From Pseudomonas putida W15Oct28 (GTDB taxonomy: Bacteria > Pseudomonadota > Gammaproteobacteria > Pseudomonadales > Pseudomonadaceae), in NCBI RefSeq assembly GCF_000708715.2, contig NZ_JENB01000028.1, positions 1 through 64,000 on the forward strand: DNA of 64,000 bases. The letters are read 5' to 3'. How positions within the stretch are numbered: position 1 is the first letter of the stretch; each line of letters begins with the position of its first letter. Below the pieces are notes generated by a model that saw nothing but the letters and a program-made list of their open reading frames with translations, searched no databases and had not been told where the DNA came from. Positions 26,905-35,687 of this stretch are shown in pieces. The translations under genes were made by a program, and so were the position numbers.

Positions 26905-26933
26905 AAAAGCAGCCGGCCCGGAGGAAGGGCCGG
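26905..26933 (-). terminator. Rho-independent terminator of a leftward operon
   Basis: CCGGCCC (26913-26919) pairs with GGGCCGG (26927-26933). Read leftward, the stem is followed by GCTTTTT (complement of 26905-26912), so it ends the minus-strand unit whose last gene is the lipoprotein at 26949. Confidence 0.75.
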
Positions 26934-26948
26934 GCACCGCCGCACTGC

Positions 26949-27797
26949 TTAGCGCGAAGCGCTCTTGTACCCGTGCAAGGCATCCCTGCACGAGAGCGAC
27001 GATACGGTGAAACGCACCACATACTGCATATAGTCACCAGGCGCGATATTGGCCGGGCGCGCGCCTCGGTCGACGACCGAACTGTAGGCAAGTACGGCAT
27101 CACACGTTGTCCAGTCGCCAACCTCGGTGTCCAGCTTGGCCGACTGCGCGCGCATCTGCGCAGCAAACCCAGCATCTTCCATGACAACCGGGATGCGCTG
27201 AGGTGTGGTAGTCAAAGCCACATGCTGCCCACCCCCCACCCCCATGAAGCCTACGCTGATAGTGATGTTACCGTTGCGATCGACGCGCGGGAGACCACCA
27301 AAACGCGTGGCGAACTGCTGCGTGGCCGCCAACTGAGCAAGCGTCTGCCCTTTCAACCCGGCCCAGTACGCATCGGGCGGATTGTCTACATCATAGGCAG
27401 GTGCCGCCCTGTCGTACGGCTTACCCGCAAGCTTCAGCGCCACTTGCCGCTGGAAGTAACGGTCACGGCACGCTTCGTTGAGATTGTGATCCAGCTCTTT
27501 GCCAGATTTGGCGCTGTACAGCAACGCGGACGCGCAGGTGTAGTCATACTGCCCGTTGAAATAAAGGTACTGCCCATTGCCAAGAGGGCTCTTGGTCGGT
27601 ACCAGGTCCAGCCCGCGGCTACCTGCCCCACCAGCAACACCGGTTACAAGGCCATTGGGCATCATCGAAGTCAGCGAGCTGACCGCTTCGTCCGAGAACC
27701 GTATCTTGGTCGTCCCGTCCGGCATCTGCTCGGTAGTGACACAGCCCGCCATGGCCACGGCGGCCAGCACGGGCAGGATGAGTTTACACTTGGTCAT
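26949..27797 (-). CDS. Outer-membrane-type lipoprotein of the secretion locus
   Basis: A 282-residue lipoprotein: the signal peptide ends in a lipobox AMAG-C (Cys19). The mature protein contains a central domain with several cysteines (YTCASA, EACRDR, TTCDAV, LSCRDA) that likely form disulfides, and a Gly-rich stretch VGFMGVGGGQH. It closes a leftward unit terminated at 26905. It is not DotC or DotD, which are encoded elsewhere, so it would be an extra lipoprotein of the envelope complex. The neighbouring disulfide-handling protein at 30310 may serve its cysteines. No family name is recognised. Confidence 0.75.
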   Translation of the reverse strand: MTKCKLILPVLAAVAMAGCVTTEQMPDGTTKIRFSDEAVSSLTSMMPNGLVTGVAGGAGSRGLDLVPTKSPLGNGQYLYFNGQYDYTCASALLYSAKSGKELDHNLNEACRDRYFQRQVALKLAGKPYDRAAPAYDVDNPPDAYWAGLKGQTLAQLAATQQFATRFGGLPRVDRNGNITISVGFMGVGGGQHVALTTTPQRIPVVMEDAGFAAQMRAQSAKLDTEVGDWTTCDAVLAYSSVVDRGARPANIAPGDYMQYVVRFTVSSLSCRDALHGYKSASR

Positions 27798-27833
27798 GCA
27801 CGTATCCTTACTTGAAAAGTCTGCTTGAGCGCA

Positions 27834-28406
27834 TCAGAAGAACCGCCCCATGTCTTGCTGCTGCACCTTCGCCTGGCGGGTCTCGCGCAGCTGGCGCACC
27901 ACGTCACCCGGGCGCATCTCGACAGGTTCGCCACACGGCTGGCCCACCTCGACCACGTAGCCGTCACGGACCGACACCTGCACGAGCTGGACGAAACGGG
28001 CAGCGGCCATCAGCACACGTTTTTCACCCTCGTCGACGAAAATGCCCAGCGCCAGCGGTGGCATGCGCGTATCCATGAAGTTCACGCCCTCGACCGACAG
28101 ATACAGCCGGTCAGAGACGTAGGCAGCCTCGAAAGGCATGCACGAAGCCCAGGCAGCCTCGAATGGCTGGACACCCACATACAAGGTGTCGCCCTCCAGG
28201 GCAAAGCTGAAACGCCCACTTTGCATGGGCGAGAGCAGTATCACACGGTCGTGTTCAGGATGGCGCAGCACTTCGTCCCGCTTGAAGTTCGCCGTCCAGC
28301 GCAGAAAATTGGCATACGCCACCACCTGCCTGGCCGCCCGCGCTACACGGGCCCGCTCCTCTGCACTTATTGCCGGCCCGACGTCCTTATGGCCCTGGAT
28401 CCCCAT
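27834..28406 (-). CDS. Unassigned soluble protein of the secretion locus
   Basis: A 190-residue protein with no signal or membrane segment. The middle is beta-rich (RVILLSPMQSGRFSFALEGD), the N-terminal part helical. It starts five bases after the stop of the gene at 28412, so the two are one unit. It could be a cytoplasmic partner of the coupling complex. Not recognised as any Legionella Icm protein, including IcmQ, which has the same length but no visible similarity. Confidence 0.65.
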   Translation of the reverse strand: MGIQGHKDVGPAISAEERARVARAARQVVAYANFLRWTANFKRDEVLRHPEHDRVILLSPMQSGRFSFALEGDTLYVGVQPFEAAWASCMPFEAAYVSDRLYLSVEGVNFMDTRMPPLALGIFVDEGEKRVLMAAARFVQLVQVSVRDGYVVEVGQPCGEPVEMRPGDVVRQLRETRQAKVQQQDMGRFF

Positions 28407-28411
28407 GTAAA

Positions 28412-29254
28412 TCAGTCCTCGTGCTTTTTGCGTTTTTCCAGCATTCCGAAGAAGTCATCCAGAATCTTGTTCAGCATCTTCTGCGGCGTATGGCCAAAAT
28501 TCTTGGCGTGCTCCGACACCCGCTCATGGTTGTCATTGCGCAAGGTGTAGGAGTTGGACGGGTCCTTCTTGCGGTTGCGGAACGAAATCAGCCCGGAACG
28601 CCGCGCCATCGACATCATGCGCTCGTAATCCGTGTGCGAAATGTTGAATTTCTTGCGGATATCAACCTTGGTCAGGCGCTCGTCCGCCTTCATCAACCGC
28701 ACCGACTCCACCATCAGGTTATGCAACTGGTTCAGCCGCACCAGGTGGTTGAACCCGCTGTCGATCTGCCCCCGCTCCACAGCCCCACGATCGGTGTCCG
28801 GACGCGCCAGGCCACTGGAGAGGTTCTTCAATACGACCTCATCGGACAAGTCGAGCGGGTTTCGGTTCTTTTTGGTTTCCTTGAAATCTGGTGATTCGCC
28901 GCTCAGGTAGTACACCGAGCCTTGCTTGGCGATTTCCACTTCCAGGAATGAACAGGCAACCATGAAGATGTCTTCGGTACACAGCTTGCGCGACACACCC
29001 TGGTGAATAGCCTCGCGACTAAGCGGCTCGTCGGCAGCGCGCATGGCGGCCTGGGTATGCTTGGCCCGCTGGATGTCCTGGACCATATTGAAATACGACT
29101 TCAAAGGCAGCACCTTGTCGGACAGGTTGACCAACGGATGCAACTCTTTGACGGTGTCGGCCAGTACATCTGGCGAGGGGACCAGCAGCGACCTCAGGCC
29201 CTGGGCAAGGGACAACAACTTGGCCCCGTCTTTAACTTCATTCGCTGGTCGCAT
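28412..29254 (-). CDS. Helix-rich protein with possible winged-helix domain
   Basis: A 280-residue soluble protein. The C-terminal half has a helix-turn-helix-like stretch (TKVDIRKKFNISHTDYERMM) followed by a possible wing (GLISFRNRKKDPSN), suggesting nucleic-acid binding or a winged-helix protein-interaction domain. The end is strongly basic and helical. ATG 29254 is preferred because AGG is well spaced; a TTG at 29275 would add seven residues. It could be a regulator of the locus or a structural adaptor. The 248 bases between it and the gene at 29503 hold no gene I can support. Confidence 0.6.
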   Translation of the reverse strand: MRPANEVKDGAKLLSLAQGLRSLLVPSPDVLADTVKELHPLVNLSDKVLPLKSYFNMVQDIQRAKHTQAAMRAADEPLSREAIHQGVSRKLCTEDIFMVACSFLEVEIAKQGSVYYLSGESPDFKETKKNRNPLDLSDEVVLKNLSSGLARPDTDRGAVERGQIDSGFNHLVRLNQLHNLMVESVRLMKADERLTKVDIRKKFNISHTDYERMMSMARRSGLISFRNRKKDPSNSYTLRNDNHERVSEHAKNFGHTPQKMLNKILDDFFGMLEKRKKHED

Positions 29255-29502
29255 ATACGTACCTAAGATTTCCAATCCAAAATAGTCTTAAAGTGCCTGC
29301 GCAGGCATAAACACTCCGCTCAAGCAGAACAGCAGCGCCAGGCTTCGGGGGCCGGCCCGCTCTCATTCTCCAATCCTGGAAAAGATCCTCCTTCGGCACC
29401 GCAAGGCAGCATTCGGGCGACGCGAGAGGGTTCCCCGCCATTCTACGCGCCCGCAAACCAGCGAAAGGCATACCCCATCCGTGAAGCAGGAAGCAATGGC
29501 AA

Positions 29503-30297
29503 TCATTGCGGCGCCAGGCACCCAATGTCACCGCCCTGACCTGGATCAAGCCCCATGGACTGCAGGGTCTGCTTGGTCAGTTCCACCTGCGCCTTGATCG
29601 ACTCTGGGTCGTTCGCCATCTGCTGCGCGACTGCATTTTCAATCGGCGACTGGGAGGAAGCAAGATGAGACAGGGTCGCCATCACCGCAATTACCACTAA
29701 AGGCGGAACCAGCCAGGCCATTGCGGTCTTGCGCCGGCGTGACCTGGCCTGGCGCTCGGCATTGCTTGCGGCCTGCTCGCGCAGGGCCTTGCGCGAAGGC
29801 TGTGGCGCTGCGCCCTGGTACTGCGGAGCAGTCAACGGACCCGGGCGCACAACCTCTGCAGGCACAGCCGCCCTTTCAGCCTCTTCACGCTGGAAGTAGT
29901 CGTTCAGCGCCTCGTTCAGGCATTCCGAAAGGGCCTGGCGCACCTTGTAGGCAACCAGCGCAGGCTCGATATGAGTAAGCGCACCCTTGCGGTCTGCCTC
30001 AGCATGGAACACCAGCTGCAGGGCCGCCAGCTGGTGACTGGCCTGCACCCCGGCATCGTCCTCGATCGCCAGGCTGACGCTGCCGCTGAGGACCCGCCGA
30101 TGGCCATCGTCTTCAGCCACGTCGAAACCGGCCACTACCAGCGACATCTGCTGGAAGGCCCTGGCAATACGCACGGTACGGGCCGCGCGCTGTGCATCAT
30201 TGGGGCTTTGGCTGTCGAACACCACCAACAGGTGCTCCCCCGATCCGAAGATGCGGATACTGGGGTCGAACTCGAAGTTCGGCGCTTTGGCTTTCAT
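29503..30297 (-). CDS. Single-span membrane protein with cytoplasmic N-domain
   Basis: A 264-residue protein with a soluble N-terminal domain (about residues 1-130), a Pro/Arg-rich linker with a basic patch (ERQARSRRRK), one membrane segment (about 195-215) and a short periplasmic C-terminus with one cysteine. AAGGAGC precedes the ATG. It follows the thioredoxin-fold gene by 12 bases, so they form a unit. No family recognised. Confidence 0.65.
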   Translation of the reverse strand: MKAKAPNFEFDPSIRIFGSGEHLLVVFDSQSPNDAQRAARTVRIARAFQQMSLVVAGFDVAEDDGHRRVLSGSVSLAIEDDAGVQASHQLAALQLVFHAEADRKGALTHIEPALVAYKVRQALSECLNEALNDYFQREEAERAAVPAEVVRPGPLTAPQYQGAAPQPSRKALREQAASNAERQARSRRRKTAMAWLVPPLVVIAVMATLSHLASSQSPIENAVAQQMANDPESIKAQVELTKQTLQSMGLDPGQGGDIGCLAPQ

Positions 30298-30309
30298 GTA
30301 CTTTGCTCC

Positions 30310-31278
30310 TTAAAGTTTTCCAAAGATGTCTTCAAGCACGACCGCCTGTGAAAGGCCGGTCATCATCCTTGGCTTCCCTGTACGGTGATCGATGAAAAAT
30401 GCAGCCGGCACACCCACCTGTTCCTTGCCGTTGTGTTCGAATGCGGCAAACAGAAACGCCAGGTTGGTGCTTAGCTGCTCGACGGTTTCCGGCGATGGCT
30501 CGGAACGGACCTGTTCATGCTTGCCCAGCACCCGCGCCAGCATCTTCTGGTCCTTGGCCTGCAGGATGGTAGCGGCCAGTGGTACGCCATCTGCCGGATT
30601 GCCCAGCGCCGCGGACGGGATCCACTTGATCGAGTGACCCTTCGCTGCGTATGCCCTTGTCAGGTTGTAGGCTTCGCGGCAGTACGGGCAACGCGGGTCG
30701 ATGATGATGTAAACGGTATCGCCGATACCGCCCTTGCCTTCCTTGATGCCTGCCAGGGAGTCGACGGTTTTCATCGACTCCGGGATCGCGCCCTTGAAGC
30801 TGCCGTCCATGGCTGCGGCTTCGCGCACATTCGGCAGTCCAACGGCCGACATCTGCGGCGCAGCTGGCACGGCCGCGACCGGGGCAGCAGCAGGCGGCGC
30901 GACGACGGCCTGGGCGACGCCAGGCAGGAAGGCATCGGAGATATTGCTGCCCGTTTCGGCATTCCAGGCCACGCCGGTGAACAGCACCGCAGAATCCGGG
31001 GTACTGAAAAGCACCACCTGGTGGCCGTTCTTTTCCACAGTCCAGGCGGTCAGCCCACCGAGGCCGACCGGCCGGGCGCTGACAATACGCCCATAGCGCG
31101 ATACCCGCTGCGCGGTCAGGTCATCGAGCTCCTGCTGGCCAGGGTTTACCTGTGCAGTGCCTTGAGCGGTGATGAAGGCAGAGAGGTCCGCCGATTGTGC
31201 CGGGGCGGCATGGGCGACTGAAACCCCCGCCGCAAGCGCCGCCAGCATGGCGACAGGTCTTGCAATCACACCTTTCAT
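30310..31278 (-). CDS. DsbC/DsbG-like periplasmic thioredoxin-fold protein
   Basis: A 322-residue exported protein: signal peptide (residues 1-24), an N-terminal domain resembling the DsbC dimerisation region (QRVSRYGRIVSAR...), a Pro/Ala linker (about 126-142) and a thioredoxin fold with active site CPYC at 197-200 and a cis-proline (VGVPAAFF) near residue 297. Such proteins form, break or shuffle disulfides in the periplasm. Several exported proteins of this locus carry paired cysteines, so they are likely clients. The gene starts its own unit just after the terminator at 31352-31378. Confidence 0.85.
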   Translation of the reverse strand: MKGVIARPVAMLAALAAGVSVAHAAPAQSADLSAFITAQGTAQVNPGQQELDDLTAQRVSRYGRIVSARPVGLGGLTAWTVEKNGHQVVLFSTPDSAVLFTGVAWNAETGSNISDAFLPGVAQAVVAPPAAAPVAAVPAAPQMSAVGLPNVREAAAMDGSFKGAIPESMKTVDSLAGIKEGKGGIGDTVYIIIDPRCPYCREAYNLTRAYAAKGHSIKWIPSAALGNPADGVPLAATILQAKDQKMLARVLGKHEQVRSEPSPETVEQLSTNLAFLFAAFEHNGKEQVGVPAAFFIDHRTGKPRMMTGLSQAVVLEDIFGKL

Positions 31279-31351
31279 GGCTCGATGTCCTTATTAATAA
31301 TCCAATACGACCGTATTCTAACAAAAAAGCAAAAAAAGGCACCAAAAAAAC

Positions 31352-31378
31352 AAAAAAAGGCCATCTTAATAGATGGCC
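31352..31378 (-). terminator. Rho-independent terminator after dotM
   Basis: GGCCATCT (31359-31366) and AGATGGCC (31371-31378) form a perfect eight-base stem with loop TAAT. Read leftward it is followed by seven T residues, so it terminates the dotD-to-dotM unit. Confidence 0.92.
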
Positions 31379-31412
31379 CTTTGCTTCTACTTAAACCCTC
31401 AAGGCTGGCGCT

Positions 31413-32699
31413 TCAGGCAGCACCCTCATCGAGCGCTGCGCCTTGTGCCTCGGCATACCTGTCCTGCTGCATGGCCTCATAGCGTTTCTTGTCCGCCTCG
31501 GAATACTTGTAAGCCGACATCGCCAGCTCAAGACCGTTGACCGCCTTGTCCAGCTGCGGCTCCGCCAGCGATACACCCGCTTTGCACTCGTACAGGAAAT
31601 GCGACAGGATGCCCGGCGCTTCCGGGAACCCGGCCTGGCGCCCGATCGTCTGCAGGGCATACCACATTTCACGATCGAAGAAACGCAGCCAGCGCATTTC
31701 TGCGGGTGGCAGTACACCCAGGCGGCGCGCCTGGAAGTACATGGCAAAGATGATGGTGCGCACGAATGCGTGCGCGTGCAGGATCGCACTGGCATTAGGA
31801 TGCTTGATGTACTTCTGGATGATTGCCCGAGGCACTTCCAGCGGCACTTCGGGCTTCAGCCAGGCAAAAGCTTCGCCCCGCTGCTCGGCCTTGTCGTCAG
31901 GTGCCTTGAACTGGTCCCAACACCAGGCAACCATGTAGTCGCTGTCGGCCATTGCGGCCTTGAAAGCATTGTCATCCAGCGCCGTATCGGTGGCGACCAC
32001 CCGAGGCAAAGCTATCGCTACCAGCAGGGTTTCTGCCGGCGTCAGGTTGGCAACCCGGGTCCAGTGCTGGCCCAGCTGGCGACGCATCACCTCGGTGGTT
32101 TTCTCGCGGTCCAGGGTTGGCGCCCAGCTGCGATCCGATTGCTCCTGCCAACCACTGATCAGCAAGTGCCGGTAGGCAAACTGGCGAGAGGTCTGCGACA
32201 TGCCGAACAACGGGTGGTCCAGCGGCTGGGCGATCAGGTCGAGTTCGGCGAACATGCGCAGGTGCGGGTACTGCGCCTTGTTCTCTTGCACAAAGCTTTT
32301 GATATTGTGCGTTTTGGTAAACCTGAGCTTGGGGTGGGTCTTGTTGATACGCAGGAACATGCGCACCGACAGGATCACAATCAGCAGCAGGAAAAAACCG
32401 TTCATGAACAGCGACGACGAAGTGATTTCACCCCACGCCACGCTCGAAAAATCTCGCTGACAGGCACCAATAATGCCATCCGGCGCACACATGCGCCCGA
32501 CCCACTGGTTGATCGAGGCGATTCCAGGCAGCGCGGCGAAGTCACCCAGCACACTCGGCAACCACAACTCCACGTAGCGAATGTAGGTGTACGCCTTGGC
32601 AATCTTGTCATGAGCGAAGTACCAGGCACCCCACCCCCCGAGGTAAAGCACCGCCATGATCCCGAGCAAAATGGCGGGGTCATCCCAGGGAAAGCCCAC
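31413..32699 (-). CDS. dotM: DotM/IcmP component of the type IVB coupling complex
   Basis: A 428-residue protein (Legionella DotM about 376). The N-terminal part has membrane segments at about residues 8-27 and 95-118; the rest is a cytoplasmic domain with conserved DotM stretches such as FAYRHLLISGW, WCWDQFKAP and HAFVRTIIFAMYFQARR. DotM partners with DotL and recognises acidic C-terminal export signals of Legionella effectors. The start is GTG 32699, whose first base is the last base of the icmT stop codon (TAGTG), a translational-coupling overlap. A longer upstream frame merely runs through icmT in another frame. Confidence 0.88.
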   Translation of the reverse strand: MGFPWDDPAILLGIMAVLYLGGWGAWYFAHDKIAKAYTYIRYVELWLPSVLGDFAALPGIASINQWVGRMCAPDGIIGACQRDFSSVAWGEITSSSLFMNGFFLLLIVILSVRMFLRINKTHPKLRFTKTHNIKSFVQENKAQYPHLRMFAELDLIAQPLDHPLFGMSQTSRQFAYRHLLISGWQEQSDRSWAPTLDREKTTEVMRRQLGQHWTRVANLTPAETLLVAIALPRVVATDTALDDNAFKAAMADSDYMVAWCWDQFKAPDDKAEQRGEAFAWLKPEVPLEVPRAIIQKYIKHPNASAILHAHAFVRTIIFAMYFQARRLGVLPPAEMRWLRFFDREMWYALQTIGRQAGFPEAPGILSHFLYECKAGVSLAEPQLDKAVNGLELAMSAYKYSEADKKRYEAMQQDRYAEAQGAALDEGAA

Positions 32700-32971
32700 T
32701 ACCTGGCCAGTTCCTTGAGCAAATTGTGCGTGGTACGCACTCGCCCCACCATGAACACTGCGGCTCGGCGGCAAACCGCCCGCACGGTCATTTTCTTCAC
32801 CACCTCGATGTAGACCAGGGCCAACGTCATGCACAGGGCCAGCGGCAGCAGAAACTTCCACAGCGCCGGCACCAGCAGCAACATCAACCATGGCAAGGCG
32901 GCGCTTGCGTTGATCACAAAAAAACGTGCGGGTGGAGCGCATCTGCTCCAGTGATACCGTCCTGTTGCCAT
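32699..32971 (-). CDS. icmT: IcmT-like small inner-membrane protein
   Basis: A 90-residue protein with two hydrophobic segments (about residues 22-38 and 40-58) after a short N-terminus containing PARFFVINASAALPWL, which fits the IcmT pattern of ARFFxIDxRxAxP as I remember it. Legionella IcmT is about 86 residues and is needed for export and pore formation. The gene sits between dotB and dotM and overlaps dotM by one base. GGAG is well placed before ATG 32971. Confidence 0.8.
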   Translation of the reverse strand: MATGRYHWSRCAPPARFFVINASAALPWLMLLLVPALWKFLLPLALCMTLALVYIEVVKKMTVRAVCRRAAVFMVGRVRTTHNLLKELAR

Positions 32972-33020
32972 AACTTCTCCGTAAATTCGTTGCAGTCAGC
33001 ATTGGCGGGCAGCCTGCGCC

Positions 33021-34220
33021 TCAGCCGTGGCGCAGATCGCGGGCAGTCGCCTCGCTGATCAGGCCCGCGGCCAGCAGGCGATCTGCCTCGGCAGCAAAGG
33101 TATGCCCTTCTTCACGCACAAACTCGGCAACCCGCTGGGTTACCCGGCCCATATCGGTCAGGTCCATCAAGGTGTCGCGCACCTGCTCGGTAAACCTCAG
33201 CCACGATCGCGCAGCGGTACGCTTGCCATCCACCGTAGGCACCAGCTTCTGCGCCATCATGAAACGGCTGGTATCGACGAGGTCGTAGATGGCGGTGGCA
33301 CGCTCCTGCTCGGGAAAGCGGGAAATCATCCGGCGCATGATCGCCGCCACATCCTTGGCGTGCACCGTGCCGAACACCGGGTGCCCGGTCAGCGACAGTT
33401 CCACCGCCGCGCGAATGGTCTCCTGGTCGCGCAACTCACCGATCACGCACAAGCCAGGCGCACGCCGCATGGCCTCGCGGTTTGCCCGGTAGAAGTCTTT
33501 GAAGTGCGTGGGAATCTGCGACTGCACAAAGATCGAATGCTTGCTCTGGACCTTGTCGTAGGTGAACTCGATCGGTTCTTCATGGCTGATCAGGTTACCC
33601 TTGATCGGCGTGTCGTTTTCCAGGATGAAACGGTTGATGGCGGCAAACGTGGTGGTCTTGCCATGGCCCGTAGCCCCGGCCACATAGACGATGCCATCAC
33701 GCGGCGTGGCCATTCTGACGATGTCCTCGCTCAGGCCGACGTCCTGGATACGTGGCGGATCATCGGGAATGGCCCGGATGACAATCTGACAGGACGTATC
33801 GCCATGGCAGGCGATGGGCGAAGCGTTTACCCGGTAGGCATAACGCAGGCGCGCACCGCGGGCATCCTTGCGCTGCGGGTCGAACAACTCGTAGCGCTCG
33901 TTGACCGCCGTGCCGGAGACGATATCAGTGGTGGCGGTGTCCCGGTTGGCCGCCATCTTCAACAGTTCGTTGACTTCCCCGACATCGAGCGTACGGCGGG
34001 TGACCGCATACAACCGCCCGTACTTCTTCACCACCACCGGCAATGCGGGCTGGATGAAGATATCGCTGACGCCATGGGTCAGGGTTTCCAGCATCATTGC
34101 CTTGAACTGCTCGGCGCGGTCGAAGCGAAACGGGTCTTCGTAACTGGTCAGGCGCTCCAGGCGCTCGATCATCGCACCCGGCTCCAGCATCATCACGTCG
34201 TCGTGGAAGTCCTGCTTCAT
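33021..34220 (-). CDS. dotB: DotB secretion ATPase (PilT/VirB11-like)
   Basis: A 399-residue hexameric ATPase of the type IVB system, related to PilT and VirB11. The nucleotide site is complete: Walker A GATGHGKT at about 182-189, Asp-box region HEEPIEFTYD, Walker B CVIGELRDQET and His-box GHPVFGTVHA. Legionella DotB is about 377 residues and binds the cytoplasmic face of DotO to energise export. Its ATG overlaps the dotC stop by four bases. Confidence 0.95.
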   Translation of the reverse strand: MKQDFHDDVMMLEPGAMIERLERLTSYEDPFRFDRAEQFKAMMLETLTHGVSDIFIQPALPVVVKKYGRLYAVTRRTLDVGEVNELLKMAANRDTATTDIVSGTAVNERYELFDPQRKDARGARLRYAYRVNASPIACHGDTSCQIVIRAIPDDPPRIQDVGLSEDIVRMATPRDGIVYVAGATGHGKTTTFAAINRFILENDTPIKGNLISHEEPIEFTYDKVQSKHSIFVQSQIPTHFKDFYRANREAMRRAPGLCVIGELRDQETIRAAVELSLTGHPVFGTVHAKDVAAIMRRMISRFPEQERATAIYDLVDTSRFMMAQKLVPTVDGKRTAARSWLRFTEQVRDTLMDLTDMGRVTQRVAEFVREEGHTFAAEADRLLAAGLISEATARDLRHG

Positions 34221-35122
34221 TCCCGCCCGCCTTCAGCGCCCGCCGGCTGTCCGGCTGCCGCCGGCAATGGCGCCGGGCTGCCAGCGCGGGTTACCGGCGC
34301 ACGGTGTGGCGGGTTGGCAATGGTCGAGGTGGCGATCGAACTGCGCCAGACGTTCATGTTGTCGTTGAACTCGGGCAAGGCAGTGATGCGCAGCAGGGTT
34401 TCGTCCACCGCCATCGACCGCCCTTCCCGGGTAACAGGGATAGCCGCACCAGAAATGATCGGCATGGTGACCTGGCCGTGGCGGGCAAACTCACTGAAAC
34501 GGCGCATACCATCGATATCGCGGTTCATCCGGTCGAAGCCGTAGGTCAGCATCAGGTTGGCCTGCTCGACACCTTGTTGCCAGCCCTCACGCACGGCCAG
34601 TTTCCACACCCGCTCTTCCTCGTCGGAACGCGGCACCAGTGCCGAAACCAGCGAGGTGCGATCGAAGGTGGGCAGCGGGAAACTCAGGTATTCGCGCCAG
34701 CTGGGCGGCACGGACGAAAACCGTGCCTGCGATTCGATCTTGTAGGCGGCCCCGGAAAGGCGCAGCGTGTAGTCACCCTCCTGGTTGTACAGGTGGCGCG
34801 CTTCGGTGATCACCGGCGGCACCACGCGGTCCTGAATCATCAGGCTGCTGAAGTCATAGACCGTATCGAACTCGCGCTCGCGCACCTTCAGTGCCTTGTT
34901 TATGTTGGTGAGCTGCCAGGCCAGGCCAGCCTTTACACCGACCTGCAGCGCGGCATCGAGAATGGCTTCGCCACGGGCTGCCGATGCCTGGTTTTTCTCA
35001 TCGCGCATGGCCTCGACAGCAGACTTGGCGTCACCGGTGTCGCCCTGCTGCTGAACGTAGGCAGGCTTGTCATAGAGGCGCTCGGCGTCCTCTAGGGTCA
35101 TCGGAGGCATGTCCATTGCCAT
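34217..35122 (-). CDS. dotC: DotC outer-membrane complex protein without visible signal peptide
   Basis: A 301-residue protein matching the DotC family in size (Legionella about 303) and in conserved stretches: AALQVGVKAGLAWQL, FDTVYDFSSL, PPSWREYLSFP, and WKLAVREGWQQGVEQAN. DotC normally is a lipoprotein that with DotD brings DotH to the outer membrane. Here the start MAMDMPPMTLED has no signal peptide or lipobox, and no upstream extension in the frame provides one. GGGAGGGG is well placed before ATG 35122. Either this DotC is delivered differently, or the N-terminus was lost. Its ATG is two bases after the dotD stop. Confidence 0.88.
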   Translation of the reverse strand: MAMDMPPMTLEDAERLYDKPAYVQQQGDTGDAKSAVEAMRDEKNQASAARGEAILDAALQVGVKAGLAWQLTNINKALKVREREFDTVYDFSSLMIQDRVVPPVITEARHLYNQEGDYTLRLSGAAYKIESQARFSSVPPSWREYLSFPLPTFDRTSLVSALVPRSDEEERVWKLAVREGWQQGVEQANLMLTYGFDRMNRDIDGMRRFSEFARHGQVTMPIISGAAIPVTREGRSMAVDETLLRITALPEFNDNMNVWRSSIATSTIANPPHRAPVTRAGSPAPLPAAAGQPAGAEGGRE

Positions 35123-35124
35123 GT

Positions 35125-35625
35125 TCAGCCCCTCCCCAACGCCAATGGTACCGGCTTGTAGATCAGGCGCAGGGTGTTGGTGCTCTTGTCGAGCACCACA
35201 TCGGCCCCGGTGTCGATCTGCGCGCCCACATCCTTGAGGACGTCGATCGGAGTGGCCTTGCGCACCCACACGTTGATGGGTTTGAGGTCCACACGCTTGC
35301 CGCTTTCGACATAGGCATAGCCGTAGCGGCTGGCAAAGGTCTGCAGCAGCTCCTGGGGCTTGCCGATGAAATCGATATCCACCTGGTCGGTATCGACCGC
35401 AGCCTGGCGGGAAGCGGCTTTCACACGGTCAGCGCTCAACCGCGATACGTAGTTGTGCTGAGAGTTGACCGCCACCGACACCTTGTCGGCGATGATCCGG
35501 CTGGCAAACGCCTCGGTGTCGTCGGTAGTCGGCTTGGCCGAGCTGGCACACCCGCCCAGCGCAACCAGTGCCAGCAGCACGCCCCCAGCCTTGCAGCAGC
35601 GTGCACCCATGAGCATTCCTTTCAT
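35125..35625 (-). CDS. dotD: DotD outer-membrane lipoprotein
   Basis: A 166-residue lipoprotein (Legionella DotD about 163) with lipobox ALGG-C at about residue 26. The C-terminal domain (about 80-160) resembles the secretin N-domain fold known for DotD: VDIDFIGKPQELLQTFASRYGYAYV and TPIDVLKDVGAQI. It forms the outer-membrane ring with DotC and DotH. CAGGAG precedes the ATG at proper distance. dotD, dotC and dotB follow each other without gaps. Confidence 0.92.
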   Translation of the reverse strand: MKGMLMGARCCKAGGVLLALVALGGCASSAKPTTDDTEAFASRIIADKVSVAVNSQHNYVSRLSADRVKAASRQAAVDTDQVDIDFIGKPQELLQTFASRYGYAYVESGKRVDLKPINVWVRKATPIDVLKDVGAQIDTGADVVLDKSTNTLRLIYKPVPLALGRG

Positions 35626-35687
35626 GTAAAAACTCCTGAAGTTGTCATTCTGATCGACCCTGCGCAGGGGCAGCCTACGGCGGCCTG

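Noticed and set aside
27834..28406. IcmQ, because of equal length near 190 residues
   Set aside because: No similar motif could be aligned with Legionella IcmQ as I remember it.
29238..29549. A 103-codon minus-strand frame between 28412-29254 and 29503
   Set aside because: It overlaps both neighbouring genes out of frame, is rich in Trp/Cys/Arg and has no ribosome site.
32700..33002. Extended N-terminus for dotM reaching to 33002
   Set aside because: The extra residues are icmT read in another frame; membrane prediction and the TAGTG overlap favour the GTG at 32699.
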